DNA from: an uncultured Alphaproteobacteria bacterium
GTDB taxonomy: Bacteria > Pseudomonadota > Alphaproteobacteria > HIMB59
Length of the DNA: 64,000 nt
Assembly (NCBI GenBank): GCA_902574995.1
Contig: CACGPP010000002.1
Coordinates: forward strand, 62,001 to 126,000
Direction of reading: 5' to 3'
A program made the position numbers and the translations under genes. Positions 28,994 to 38,680 of this stretch are shown here, in pieces. How positions within the stretch are numbered: position 1 is the first letter of the stretch; the number at the start of each line of letters is the position of its first letter. Below the pieces are notes generated by a model. That model was not told the origin of the DNA. It was given only the letters and a program-made list of their open reading frames with translations, and made no database searches.

Positions 28994-31006
28994 CTATAAT
29001 TCTTTTTGAACTTCCTTAGTTACGTAAAATTCAATTTCATCTTTTTCCAAAATATCTGAATAGTCTTTAAATGAAATACCACACTCGTAATTTTCTCTAA
29101 CCTCTTTGACATCGTCTTTAAATCGTTTAAGAGTACCAACTTCTCCTTCGTGTATGATTTTACCTTCTCTAACAAGCCTGATTTTAGCAGAATTTTGGAC
29201 TATACCGTCAGTAACAAAGCAGCCTGCTATTGTACCAAACTTTGAGGATTTGAAAGTATCACGAACCTCGGCATGGCCAATAATTTCCTCTTTAGTGTCT
29301 GGGGTGAGGAGACCAGAGAGCATTTTTTTCATATCATCAATTAATTCATAAATAATTGAATAATATCGAATATCTACCTTATCACGTTTTGCGATTGTTC
29401 GGGCTTGTGGGATAGCTCTTATGTTAAAACCAATTACTAGCCCTTGCGCAGAACTCGCTAAACTCACATCACTTTCATTAATTGCACCAATAGCGTTATG
29501 GACGACATTTATTTTAACTTCTTCATTACCTACTTTTTCTAGTGAGGAAACTATTGCTTCAAGAGATCCTTGAACATCTGCTTTGACAATGATTGGAAGT
29601 TTTTTCATATCTCCCTTTGATACATTAGCCATCATTTCCTCTAGTGATGATTTTTTAACTGCTTCAGTATTTTCTAATTTTTTTTGTTCTTTTACTTTTT
29701 CTGTAATATCTTTTGCAATATCCTCATTTGGCATAACATAAACTGTATCGCCTGCTTGTGGCACTGAATCAAAACCCAGTACTTCAATCGGCATTCCAGG
29801 ACTAGCTGATTTAATTCTGCTACCATTTTCATCAAGTAAAGCTCTAACTCTTCCATAAGACGAACCACAAGTAAAATGATCGCCTTCTTTAAAAGTTCCA
29901 TTTTTTACTATTACTGTTGCAACAGGTCCTTTTCCTGTTTCTATTTTAGACTCAACTACAATTGCTTCAGCGAGTTTGTTATGTTCAACATTAAGATCTA
30001 GAATTTCTACTTGTAATAAAATGTTATCTAATAATTTTTCTAGATTTGTTTTTTTAATTGCAGATATTTCAGTTTCTAATACATCTCCACTATAGCTTTC
30101 TACAACTACCTCGTGAGTTAACAAATCATTTCTAACAATGCTTGGATCAACATCTGGTAAGTCCATTTTATTAATAGCAAGAACAATAGGAACTTTTGCT
30201 GCTTTAGCATGTGAAATTGCTTCAATTGTTTGAGGTTTAACACTATCGTTGGCAGCAACTACTAGTACAACAAGATCTGTTAAATTGGCTCCCCTCGAGC
30301 GAATATTTGAGAAAGCTGCGTGACCAGGTGTATCCAAAAATGTGATGGGATTGTTTTTATGTTGAATTTGATACGCACCAATGTGTTGAGTAATTCCACC
30401 AGACTCTTTTGAAGTTACGTTTGTGTTTCTAAGTGCATCCAACAAAGATGTTTTACCATGATCAACATGGCCCATCACAGTTACAATTGGAGGTCTAGGC
30501 GAAATTTTGGATATTTTTGTTTTTTGGTGATTTGCAATTTCATCTTTTAAACTAATCGCCTCTTCTCTTTTCGGTGTATGACCTAATTCTGTAACTATAA
30601 GCTCAGCAGTGTCTCCATCTATGTATTGATTGGCCGTAGCCATAATTCCACTTTTCATAAGAGCTTTTACGACATCACCTGTTTTTTCTGACATTCTACT
30701 TGCTAATTCCTGCACAGAAATTTTTACAGGTATGTCAACTTCACGGACAATTTTTTGAGAGCTAGTTAAATTTGGTTTAAATTTTGTTTTTTGTTTTTCT
30801 CTATTTCTTTTAGTCTTTGCAAGACTAGGCATTTTTTCGTAGTCTGGTTCTTCATCTAAAAGATTATTAACTGAAATGGACGATAGTTTTTTTTGAAATG
30901 CTGTTGTATTGAGAGTAAGTTTTTTTCTGGGAGGAGCAGATGTTGTAGAGGTAGGCGTAGAAGGTTTAGCCGAAGATGTATTTGTATTCTTTGTCTCTTT
31001 TGTCAT
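28994..31006 (-). CDS. infB: Translation initiation factor IF-2
   Basis: GTPase that brings initiator tRNA to the 30S subunit. G1 GHVDHGKTSLLDAL, G3 DTPGHAAFSNI and G4 NKMD are intact, followed by domains II-IV. 670 residues, shorter than the 800-1000 typical of alphaproteobacteria; the lost part is the N-terminal disordered and repeat region, here only a Ser/Thr/Pro and Lys-rich stretch of about 100 residues before the conserved IF2-N segment VKISVQELA. ylxR, often found between nusA and infB, is absent. Confidence 0.97.
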   Translation of the reverse strand: MTKETKNTNTSSAKPSTPTSTTSAPPRKKLTLNTTAFQKKLSSISVNNLLDEEPDYEKMPSLAKTKRNREKQKTKFKPNLTSSQKIVREVDIPVKISVQELASRMSEKTGDVVKALMKSGIMATANQYIDGDTAELIVTELGHTPKREEAISLKDEIANHQKTKISKISPRPPIVTVMGHVDHGKTSLLDALRNTNVTSKESGGITQHIGAYQIQHKNNPITFLDTPGHAAFSNIRSRGANLTDLVVLVVAANDSVKPQTIEAISHAKAAKVPIVLAINKMDLPDVDPSIVRNDLLTHEVVVESYSGDVLETEISAIKKTNLEKLLDNILLQVEILDLNVEHNKLAEAIVVESKIETGKGPVATVIVKNGTFKEGDHFTCGSSYGRVRALLDENGSRIKSASPGMPIEVLGFDSVPQAGDTVYVMPNEDIAKDITEKVKEQKKLENTEAVKKSSLEEMMANVSKGDMKKLPIIVKADVQGSLEAIVSSLEKVGNEEVKINVVHNAIGAINESDVSLASSAQGLVIGFNIRAIPQARTIAKRDKVDIRYYSIIYELIDDMKKMLSGLLTPDTKEEIIGHAEVRDTFKSSKFGTIAGCFVTDGIVQNSAKIRLVREGKIIHEGEVGTLKRFKDDVKEVRENYECGISFKDYSDILEKDEIEFYVTKEVQKEL

Positions 31007-31014
31007 TCAAAAAA

Positions 31015-32517
31015 CTAGCTATTAAGATAAATCTCCCTAGCATCCATAATAATTTTTTCTGCAGCAGATTTTTCAACTCTTTTTTGTAGTATGCCGTCTC
31101 TGCCCACTAATTCATCAGTAGCTAAATCTGCAAGATCTTGACGTGAAAAGATATTGTTCTCAATCAATGTAGCTAAAATTTTATTATCAAACTCTGAAAT
31201 TCCTTTTACATAATCATCTAGTTTTGAAGATTGAATTAATTTCTCAAGTTCTGCCTTCTCGTTTTCCATATACTGCGTTGCACGAGCATATATCTCGGCG
31301 GCAAGCTCATTATCAAAACCTTCAATTTTTTCTATATCTTGAATTGAAGCATTGGCAATTTTTTCAATACTTGTGTATCCCTCTACCGCCAATAATTGTG
31401 CAATCATATCTTCGAGATCAAGTTTTTCGGCGAAAAGAGAAGTGATTTTTTTAAATTCCTCTTGTCTTCTTTCTGCGTCTTCTTTTTCAGTTAGTATATC
31501 AATTTCAAGATTAGTAAGTATTGAAGCTAATTTTACATTTTGACCTCTTCTACCAATAGCAATACTTAACTGATCCTCAGGTAAGACTATCTCTACTCTA
31601 TTTGAGTCTTCAAATTCATTAACCTTTGCGACTTGTGCGGGCGCAATGGCATTTTGAACATACATCGACTTAAGCTCTGACCAATTTACGATATCAATTT
31701 TTTCACCTTGTAATTCATTAACAATAGCCTGAACTCTAGAACCTCTCATACCCACGCATGCCCCAACTGGATCGATAGACTTATCGTTCGCACGAACTGT
31801 AATCTTTCCTCTACTACCAGGATCTCTTGCAACAGATAAAATTTCTATTTGACCCTCATATATTTCAGGTACTTCCTGTTCAAATAATTTTGCCATAAAT
31901 TGAGGGTGAGTTCTTGAAAGAAAAATTTGGTGTCCTTTGGCTTCTTCTTTTATATCGAAGAAATAAGCTCTAATGCGATCACCATTTTTAAAATTCTCTC
32001 TTGGAATGAGTTCATCTTTTCTTAAAAATCCCTCAGCTTTACCAAGATCAACAATTATATTTCCAAACTCAATTCTTTTTACAATACCCGACAAGACTTC
32101 TCCCACACGATCTTTAAAATCATTAAACTGTCTTCTTTTTTCAGCTTCTCTAACTCTGGAGTAAATAACTTGCCTTGCCATGTTGGCTGTAACTCTTCCG
32201 AAGTTTACGGATGGTAAAGGAATTGTTATTTGTTTTCCAATTTCAGTATCAGCATCATATTTTTTAGCATGATCTAATAAAATTTGGTTTGCCTGCAAAA
32301 CAGGATCAATTTTTTCAACCACATCTTTAATATGAGATAAACTTATATTTCCTGTGAGACGGTCAATAGATGCTTTAATGTTATTGTCCATTCCATATTT
32401 TGATTTTCCAATAATTTCAAAAGACTCCTCAAGAGCCTCCATTACTATATCCATTTCGATGCCCTTCTCTTGTGAGACGACTTCGGCAACTTTTAATATT
32501 TCTGTGTTATTTAGCAT
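31015..32517 (-). CDS. nusA: Transcription termination/antitermination factor NusA
   Basis: RNA polymerase-binding elongation factor that promotes pausing and hairpin termination. 500 residues: N-terminal polymerase-binding domain, S1 (VGEVLSGIVKRIEFGNIIVD), KH1 with PVGACVGMRGSRVQAI, KH2 with SIAIGRRGQNVKLA, and two C-terminal acidic repeats, the alphaproteobacterial layout. It starts 14 bases after the T-run of an intrinsic terminator, which suggests attenuation. rimP, the usual upstream neighbour, is absent; trmB is there instead. Confidence 0.96.
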   Translation of the reverse strand: MLNNTEILKVAEVVSQEKGIEMDIVMEALEESFEIIGKSKYGMDNNIKASIDRLTGNISLSHIKDVVEKIDPVLQANQILLDHAKKYDADTEIGKQITIPLPSVNFGRVTANMARQVIYSRVREAEKRRQFNDFKDRVGEVLSGIVKRIEFGNIIVDLGKAEGFLRKDELIPRENFKNGDRIRAYFFDIKEEAKGHQIFLSRTHPQFMAKLFEQEVPEIYEGQIEILSVARDPGSRGKITVRANDKSIDPVGACVGMRGSRVQAIVNELQGEKIDIVNWSELKSMYVQNAIAPAQVAKVNEFEDSNRVEIVLPEDQLSIAIGRRGQNVKLASILTNLEIDILTEKEDAERRQEEFKKITSLFAEKLDLEDMIAQLLAVEGYTSIEKIANASIQDIEKIEGFDNELAAEIYARATQYMENEKAELEKLIQSSKLDDYVKGISEFDNKILATLIENNIFSRQDLADLATDELVGRDGILQKRVEKSAAEKIIMDAREIYLNS

Positions 32518-32531
32518 TATCTTTTCTAGTT

Positions 32532-32556
32532 AAAAAAAAAGGCGGGATAACCCACC
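32532..32556 (-). terminator. Intrinsic terminator between trmB and nusA, possible nusA attenuator
   Basis: The minus strand reads GGTGGG TTAT CCCGCC followed by nine T: six pairs (one G-U), a four-base loop and a strong U-tract. It begins 14 bases after the trmB stop and its T-run ends 14 bases before the nusA ATG. It serves as the trmB terminator, and any upstream transcript must pass it to reach nusA. Confidence 0.85.
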
Positions 32557-32569
32557 TCCTCATCGTTGG

Positions 32570-33214
32570 TTAATAATTTTTAAGAACGCTAAAATAGAAT
32601 AATTTATGATTTTTGTCTAAGGCTTTTTTCTCAAATTTGGTGTGTAAAGCGTTGGAATCACTATATTTCCAACATTTAGGGCTAATATCTGGCATGGTGT
32701 ATTTGAACTTTTTCATCAAAGCTAAAGCTTCAATAAAATAGTCACCATGATCAGTTGCAAAATGAACAATTCCATTTTTTTTTAGTTTTTTTGTGAGATC
32801 TTTTACAAGGATTTGGTTAACAGTACGCCTTTTTTTATGCTTATTTTTTGGCCACGGATCTGGAAAGTATATTCTTATTTCCTGAAGATAATTGTTTGGT
32901 ATGAATGGTAAAAGATCTTGAATATTTAAATGAAAGACTTGAAGATTTTTCAAATTATCATCAGCAGAGTTTCTGATAGCTCTTAATACTCCATCAGCAA
33001 AAATATCACAACCAATAAAGTTTATCTTTGAATATAGTTTTGCATCTTCACTGATTTTTTCTCCATCACCAATTCCAATTTCTAAAATTCTGGGAGTTTT
33101 GATTTTATTAAATAATTTTTTGTTTGGTTCTTTAAGAAATTTTGAGTATTGCTCGAGTCTTACAAATGACTTTCCTTTTTTTCTACCAAAGTATTTATTT
33201 TTTGATTCGAACAT
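32570..33214 (-). CDS. trmB: tRNA (guanine-N7)-methyltransferase
   Basis: SAM-dependent enzyme making m7G46 in tRNA. 214 residues. SAM motif ILEIGIGDGEKI, the family signature IRIYFPDPWPKNKHKKRR with the catalytic Asp, and the C-terminal region THTKFE-like (LHTKFEKKA). Overlaps the end of lnt by 20 bases, so it is the last gene of the ybeY-neighbourhood operon before the hairpin at 32541-32556. Confidence 0.94.
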   Translation of the reverse strand: MFESKNKYFGRKKGKSFVRLEQYSKFLKEPNKKLFNKIKTPRILEIGIGDGEKISEDAKLYSKINFIGCDIFADGVLRAIRNSADDNLKNLQVFHLNIQDLLPFIPNNYLQEIRIYFPDPWPKNKHKKRRTVNQILVKDLTKKLKKNGIVHFATDHGDYFIEALALMKKFKYTMPDISPKCWKYSDSNALHTKFEKKALDKNHKLFYFSVLKNY

Positions 33215-34694
33215 ATAAAAAACTAAGTAGAAATATTAAAAAAATCAAAAGACTTACTGAAAATAAAGTTGATGAACAATTTGATTTATATTTATTAATT
33301 GGATGTTGATAATAAAGATAACCTTTTTTATTTGTTGGAATAGTCTGAATAATTTTGCCCGAGTAATCAACAACAGATGTAATACCTGAAGGAGTTGATC
33401 TTATGAGAGGTTTTTGGAATTCAACACTCCTTAGAAGAGAGTTAGCCAGATGCTGATGTGGTCCGTACCATTTACCGAACCAAGAGTCATTTGAAATTTG
33501 TATCACCATATCTGCATTACAAACCTCGGTATTAATTGATTTATAATTAAAAATAGACTCAAAACAAATCATTGGAACAGCATTTATATTTTTTAGTAAT
33601 TTTAAAATTTTTTGATTATTTCCAGGTGTATAGTTCATTCCTAAATTTAAAAATTTGCTTACAATAGGTTTAACAAAGGGTATGTATTCTCCAAACAGAA
33701 CCAACTTTTGCTTATCGTAAAAATCAATGGTCTTTCCTTGATGATCAATGATATATAGACGATTAAATAATTGGTTTTCCTCAATAGCGCTCGATCCAAC
33801 TATTATTTTTTGATCCTCGTTAATTAAAGAGGATAATCTAGTAAGAAGTCCGTCCCTGTTATTTAGATCAATTGGTAATGAGCCTTCAGGCCAAATAATT
33901 AAATCTACTTTTGGAGAATTTGTAAGAGCTTCTAAGGTTAATTTTTCATATATTTCAAGGTTTCTTAGAACGTCAAATTCTACTAATGACTCATAGAGAT
34001 TAGGTTGAATTAAAAGAATGTTTAGAGTTTCATTGTTTGTTTTTCTCTCAGTATTATTTTCAAAAAAACCAAATGCATAAATTAAAACAAGTACTGATGA
34101 TAAAATAAAAGTTACAACTTTATTTTTGTAATAGAGAAAATAAATAATTAGACCAACAATCAGATGCACAACTAATCCTAGACCATAAACTCCTAAAAAT
34201 GGTAGTGATTTTAAGATCCAAATATTTTTGTAATATATGATCGCACTAGGATTCCAAGGGAAGCCTCCAAAAATAAATTCCTTTAGTATTTCTACTATAG
34301 ATAAACCTAGTGGTAATAAGAAAATCTGTAGTAATTTTTTTTTAAATGTAACTAGGATTAGAATTGTTGCTGAATAATGTAAGAATGCAATAAATATAGA
34401 GAGTACGCCAACTAAAATAATACCTAAGAGTAAATATCCAAAACCTCCTGAATAAAAAGACTGTGTAATCCAACTTAATGTAATTATTTGAGTAAATAAG
34501 AAAAAATAAAAAATATATTTTTTCGAAAAATTATCATTAGTTAGAATATTATAAAAAATGATTGAAAATGATATGTAATAGAAAACAGATACTCCAAATG
34601 GAGGAAGAGAAAATACATAAACAATAGAAAAAATAAATATTAAGTTTATTGGCCTAGAGAGGTAGGGCAGTAGATTATTGAGATTTGACACCAC
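33195..34694 (-). CDS. lnt: Apolipoprotein N-acyltransferase
   Basis: Inner-membrane enzyme adding the third acyl chain to lipoproteins. About seven hydrophobic segments lie in the first 200 residues, then a nitrilase domain with the catalytic Glu in LFGEYIPF, WPEGSLPI, and the Cys in PMICFESIF, plus RSTPSGIT. About 499 residues. The start is uncertain within the corC overlap: TTG 34709, GTG 34694 or GTG 34691, none with a Shine-Dalgarno. Follows corC and precedes trmB, a common alphaproteobacterial order. Confidence 0.92.
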   Translation of the reverse strand: MVSNLNNLLPYLSRPINLIFIFSIVYVFSLPPFGVSVFYYISFSIIFYNILTNDNFSKKYIFYFFLFTQIITLSWITQSFYSGGFGYLLLGIILVGVLSIFIAFLHYSATILILVTFKKKLLQIFLLPLGLSIVEILKEFIFGGFPWNPSAIIYYKNIWILKSLPFLGVYGLGLVVHLIVGLIIYFLYYKNKVVTFILSSVLVLIYAFGFFENNTERKTNNETLNILLIQPNLYESLVEFDVLRNLEIYEKLTLEALTNSPKVDLIIWPEGSLPIDLNNRDGLLTRLSSLINEDQKIIVGSSAIEENQLFNRLYIIDHQGKTIDFYDKQKLVLFGEYIPFVKPIVSKFLNLGMNYTPGNNQKILKLLKNINAVPMICFESIFNYKSINTEVCNADMVIQISNDSWFGKWYGPHQHLANSLLRSVEFQKPLIRSTPSGITSVVDYSGKIIQTIPTNKKGYLYYQHPINKYKSNCSSTLFSVSLLIFLIFLLSFLYVRIKK

Positions 34695-35502
34695 TAACCA
34701 CAACTTCAAGAATTTTTCTTGTTGATACCTTGTGAATGGTGAAAGATAATTTTTTATTTATTGTAAATTTTTCTTTTTTCTTTGGTATACGACCAGCTAT
34801 ATTAAAGATGATACCGCCTATAGTTCCTACATCCTCTTTTAAATCATCTGGGATATTGACATCAAATTCTCTTTCAAAATCATCAACAAGCATTGCGGCA
34901 TCCATAATTATATTATTGTTTTTTTGTCGATACATCGGTGCTTCGTCCTTATCGTGTTCGTCTTCAATCTCACCTACTATTTCTTCCACTAAGTCTTCGA
35001 TGGTAACCAAACCAGTAACACTATTAAATTCATCCATGACAATTGCTAAATGGATGTTTTGTTTTTTCATTTTTTGAAGAAGATTAAAAACAGGTGTAGC
35101 GGAGGGAATATAAATGACCTCTCTCAATAAACTCTTAATATTAAAGGACTTATTGTTGATTTTCTTGAATAAATCCTTGATATGAACCATTCCCAAGCAA
35201 TGTTCTAAATCTTTTTTTACAACGGGCATTCTTGAGTGAGCTTCTTTATTGATAATTTTAATGATGTTTTCTTTATCAATATTTTGATCAATAAAAATTA
35301 TTTCACCTCTTGGAACCATTACATCATCAACAGTTTTTTTGTGTACCTTTAAAAGATTATTAAAGATTTTTTTTTCTTCATTCTTGGCAATGCCTGAACT
35401 ATCTGAAGTCGCTGAGATAAGATCAATAATATCTTTTTTAAAATTCTCGTCTTGAATCAGTTCTTTGACTAATTTTATCGCTAAATTTTTTTTAATTTTC
35501 AT
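34675..35502 (-). CDS. CorC/TlyC-type CBS-domain protein
   Basis: 275 residues. Two CBS repeats (about 55-180) with VDDVMVPRGEI at the start and AIVMDEFNSVTGLVTIEDLVEEIVG-type residues in the second, then a CorC_HlyC domain (about 190-270) containing VGTIGGIIFNIAGRIP. No membrane domain, so it is the short cytosolic CorC type, linked in enterics to magnesium and cobalt efflux. Position between ybeY and lnt is the conserved ybeZ-ybeY-corC-lnt order. Gene symbol withheld because paralogues are often confused. Confidence 0.88.
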   Translation of the reverse strand: MKIKKNLAIKLVKELIQDENFKKDIIDLISATSDSSGIAKNEEKKIFNNLLKVHKKTVDDVMVPRGEIIFIDQNIDKENIIKIINKEAHSRMPVVKKDLEHCLGMVHIKDLFKKINNKSFNIKSLLREVIYIPSATPVFNLLQKMKKQNIHLAIVMDEFNSVTGLVTIEDLVEEIVGEIEDEHDKDEAPMYRQKNNNIIMDAAMLVDDFEREFDVNIPDDLKEDVGTIGGIIFNIAGRIPKKKEKFTINKKLSFTIHKVSTRKILEVVVSGVKSQ

Positions 35503-35941
35503 GTACTTTTTTTAAACCTAATAGTTTCATAAGTGTGTTTTCTAAAAATCTCATATTACTTCTCGATTGTTTATCGTAATGATGATAACCAAATAAATGA
35601 TGTAATCCATGACTCACTAGCATAAAGAAATTTTGTTCATTAATTTTTTTATTTCGATTTAAAATATAACTATCTGCAATAGCAATATCACCAGAAAAGT
35701 CTCCGTCAGGAAAAGATAACACATCAGTTATTTTATTTTTATTCTTAAATTTTTTATTCATGCTTTTGATTTCTTCATTAGAAACTATTTTTATTGTCAG
35801 TTGTGTTTGATGATCAGCTTGGTGGATTGTTTGAAAATATTCTGACAACTTTTTTAACTTTTCTTTGGAGGATTTTAAAAATTGCTCTAAATTCTTGTCT
35901 CCAATTATCTCAATCACAAATTTTTTATTACTAATCCTCAA
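35492..35941 (-). CDS. ybeY: Endoribonuclease/rRNA maturation factor YbeY
   Basis: Zinc-dependent RNase needed for 16S 3'-end maturation and ribosome quality control. The metal site HGLHHLFGYHHYD matches HGxLHLxGyDH, and DVLSFP is the usual upstream block. 149 residues. The start is TTG 35941 just beyond the phoH stop with no good Shine-Dalgarno, so the exact N-terminus is uncertain. It overlaps corC by 11 bases. Confidence 0.93.
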   Translation of the reverse strand: MRISNKKFVIEIIGDKNLEQFLKSSKEKLKKLSEYFQTIHQADHQTQLTIKIVSNEEIKSMNKKFKNKNKITDVLSFPDGDFSGDIAIADSYILNRNKKINEQNFFMLVSHGLHHLFGYHHYDKQSRSNMRFLENTLMKLLGLKKVHEN

Positions 35942-35943
35942 AA

Positions 35944-36900
35944 TTACTTATCGTAAGCATTAATTATTTTTTCTACTAGTGTGTGTCTGCATACATCACT
36001 ACTATTTAAATGAACAAACCCGATGTCTTTAACTTTTTCTAATTTTTCCATAGCATCCTGCATTCCACTTTTTGCATTATCGGGTAAATCTTTTTGACTT
36101 AAATCTCCCGTGATAACCATTTTTGAGTTTTGTCCTAATCTAGTTAGGAACATTTTCATCTGTGTCGATAAGGTGTTTTGTGCTTCATCTAAAATTATAA
36201 AAGATTTATTTAATGTTCTTCCTCTCATAAAGGCAAGAGGAGCTATTTCTATTAGATTATTTACCATTTTTCGGTCAATTTCCTCACCTGGCATCATCTC
36301 ATACAAGGCATCGTAAAGTGGTCGTAAATAGGGATCAATTTTCTCTTTCATATCTCCAGGTAAAAAACCTAATCGTTCACCCGCTTCAACTGCTGGTCTT
36401 GATAATATTAATCGATTAATTTTTCCTTCTACAAAAAGACTAACTGCATATGCAACAGCTAAGTAAGTTTTTCCTGTTCCCGCTGGACCAACAGCAAAAA
36501 CGACATCTTTTGATCTCATTTCTTTTAAAAAGAGCTCTTGGTTTTTAGTCTTGGGATAAATTGTTTTTAATTTTGTATTAATTTGGAATTTCTGATCTTG
36601 TTCGATTTGTTCTTTGATATATGTAGGTTTTGCTAAATCAATATTGTTTTCTATTTCTTCTGCAGAAATATCATTGTTTTTTAATTTTTGATATAAGCCT
36701 TGAATAATAAAGTAGGCTTTTTCAACTGGATCTCTATTACCTTTTATAGATAAAAGGTTGCCTCTTGTGTATAGCTTTACTTTAAATTTATTCTCTAAGA
36801 CCTTTAAATTTTTATCGTGGTAACCAAATAGGCTTGATAGAAATTGATTATCCTCAAACTCAAGTTGTTTTTGGTGGGAAGAAATATTTACAGGACTCAA
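35944..36900 (-). CDS. PhoH-like ATPase (YbeZ type)
   Basis: P-loop NTPase of 318 residues, partner of YbeY. Walker A is VGPAGTGKTYLAVA, Walker B FIILDEAQN, and ITGDLSQKDLP follows. An N-terminal segment of about 110 residues precedes the PhoH domain, as in YbeZ. Despite the name, its tie to phosphate control here rests only on family naming; the miaB-phoH-ybeY-corC-lnt order points to RNA and ribosome work. The start is TTG 36900 abutting the miaB stop. Confidence 0.93.
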   Translation of the reverse strand: MSPVNISSHQKQLEFEDNQFLSSLFGYHDKNLKVLENKFKVKLYTRGNLLSIKGNRDPVEKAYFIIQGLYQKLKNNDISAEEIENNIDLAKPTYIKEQIEQDQKFQINTKLKTIYPKTKNQELFLKEMRSKDVVFAVGPAGTGKTYLAVAYAVSLFVEGKINRLILSRPAVEAGERLGFLPGDMKEKIDPYLRPLYDALYEMMPGEEIDRKMVNNLIEIAPLAFMRGRTLNKSFIILDEAQNTLSTQMKMFLTRLGQNSKMVITGDLSQKDLPDNAKSGMQDAMEKLEKVKDIGFVHLNSSDVCRHTLVEKIINAYDK

Positions 36901-38214
36901 CTAAATTTTTTCTCCTAATAATGAGTGTGTTAAAACCTCTTTGATTTGCACAGGAATTATTTGACCTATTATTTCTTTATCACCCTGCAGGGCTACACTT
37001 TGATTAAATTGTGACTTGCCTTTGATTTGTCCTGTGTGTTTACCAGCACCATCAATTAATACTTGCACCGTCTTTTTTACAAATTGGTTGTTGTATTCAA
37101 TTTGTTGTTCATTGAGTAAATCTTGTGTTATCTTTAATCGCTCATTGAGAATTACTTGATCTATTTCTTCACGATCAGCCGCAGGCGTACCTGGTCTTGG
37201 GCTGTACTTAAAAGAGTAAGAATTCATGTATTTAACTCTTTCAATTAGATCGATTGTGTCTTCAAAATCTTTGTCTGTTTCTCCAGGAAAACCAATAATA
37301 AAGTCCGAGGAAAGTGCTATATCGGGTTTTACTTTTCTGACCTTTTCGATGATTTCAAAATAATAATCCCTAGTATGTTTTCTATTCATTAATTTTAAAA
37401 CTTTGTCAGAACCTGATTGAACAGGAAGATGAAGATAGGGCATAAGTTTTGAGTTTTCACCATGAAGGGAAATTAGGTCATCAGTCATATTCACAGGGTG
37501 ACTTGTAGAATAGGTAATTCTTTCAACTCCATCTATACAACTAATACTGTTAATAAGAGATGCTAGATTATTTGATTGACCTTGAGTGTCTAGACCATGA
37601 TAGGCGTTAACATTTTGACCTAAAAGTGTGAATTCCACCACCCCCTGATCAATTAAAGATTTAACCTCATCAGAGATTTCCTTAACTGTTCTTGAATATT
37701 CTGACCCTCTTGTGTAAGGAACAACGCAGAAATGACAAAACTTATCACAGCCTTCTTGGATAGTCACAAATGCAGATTTATTCGATGTATTCGTTTTAAT
37801 ATGATTGAGTGTGTCAAATTTTTCATTCACGTCAAATTCAGTGATAGAGGTTTTTGGTAAATTATTTTTATCTAAAAATTTATTTAATGACTGAATGGAT
37901 TGTGGTCCGATCACTAAGTCCACGTAGGGTGCCCTTTTTTGAATTAATTCACCTTCAGCTTGAGCTACACAACCGGCAACAATAACTTTTTGGTCTTCTT
38001 TTCCTTTTTTATGAATTTTTCCTAAATCTGAAAATGTTTTTTCTGTTGCCTTTTCACGGATGTGGCAAGTATTTAAAACTACATAGTCTGCATTTTGAAA
38101 GTCATCTGTTTGATTAATATTATGCGATAGAAAAATATCTTTCATTTTATCAGAATCATAAACATTCATCTGACAACCAAATGTTCTAATATAAAATTTC
38201 TTATTTGATGGCAT
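36901..38214 (-). CDS. miaB: tRNA-2-methylthio-N6-dimethylallyladenosine synthase
   Basis: Radical-SAM methylthiotransferase acting at A37 of tRNAs. N-terminal UPF0004 domain cysteines in FGCQMN, NTCHIR and AGCVAQ; radical SAM cluster motif CDKFCHFC; C-terminal TRAM region (VLIDGAGKHTGQIKG). About 437 residues from ATG 38214, preferred over TTG 38229. The start overlaps the end of rimI by 14 bases. Confidence 0.96.
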   Translation of the reverse strand: MPSNKKFYIRTFGCQMNVYDSDKMKDIFLSHNINQTDDFQNADYVVLNTCHIREKATEKTFSDLGKIHKKGKEDQKVIVAGCVAQAEGELIQKRAPYVDLVIGPQSIQSLNKFLDKNNLPKTSITEFDVNEKFDTLNHIKTNTSNKSAFVTIQEGCDKFCHFCVVPYTRGSEYSRTVKEISDEVKSLIDQGVVEFTLLGQNVNAYHGLDTQGQSNNLASLINSISCIDGVERITYSTSHPVNMTDDLISLHGENSKLMPYLHLPVQSGSDKVLKLMNRKHTRDYYFEIIEKVRKVKPDIALSSDFIIGFPGETDKDFEDTIDLIERVKYMNSYSFKYSPRPGTPAADREEIDQVILNERLKITQDLLNEQQIEYNNQFVKKTVQVLIDGAGKHTGQIKGKSQFNQSVALQGDKEIIGQIIPVQIKEVLTHSLLGEKI

Positions 38215-38680
38215 TAAGGGATTTTGCAAACAAAATTGCGTCTTGCGTATTTGGAGCGTTTATAGACTTACTCCGATAATAGTTTTTTCTTTCATTGTAG
38301 GCTTTATAGCCTAATTTTTCATAAAGTTTAATAGCAAATTTATTAATAGCACTCGCTTCCAGAAAGATTTTAAATGATTTTCCAGTACTTTTGAGTTGTT
38401 TTTCAAGCTCTTCTAAAATCATTCTTCCCAACCCTTGGTTTCTAAATTCAGGCAAAACAGCAATATGTAAAATTTCAAATTCACTGACCTTTTGATCTTG
38501 ATATAAAAAATGTCCTATCAAAGCACCTTTGACGTTAGTTTGATCTAGAAGATAAATATTAAAACTTGTTTCTTTATTGAGGTGAAGCTCAATATCTTTT
38601 TCACTCCAATTAATCTCTAGTTGGTCTTTATGATTGATAATCCAATTTTTAGAATCAGATAGAGTATGTGTAAAGTTCAA
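38201..38680 (-). CDS. rimI: GNAT acetyltransferase, RimI-like
   Basis: 159 residues with the acetyl-CoA loop LPEFRNQGLGRMILEEL and the C-terminal INKFAIKLYEKLGY-type motif of RimI, the uS18 N-terminal acetyltransferase. In many alphaproteobacteria rimI sits next to tsaB; here tsaB is about 20 kb away and rimI joins miaB. Function as uS18 acetylase is inference from family; a broader N-acetyltransferase role is possible. Confidence 0.83.
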   Translation of the reverse strand: MNFTHTLSDSKNWIINHKDQLEINWSEKDIELHLNKETSFNIYLLDQTNVKGALIGHFLYQDQKVSEFEILHIAVLPEFRNQGLGRMILEELEKQLKSTGKSFKIFLEASAINKFAIKLYEKLGYKAYNERKNYYRSKSINAPNTQDAILFAKSLNAIK

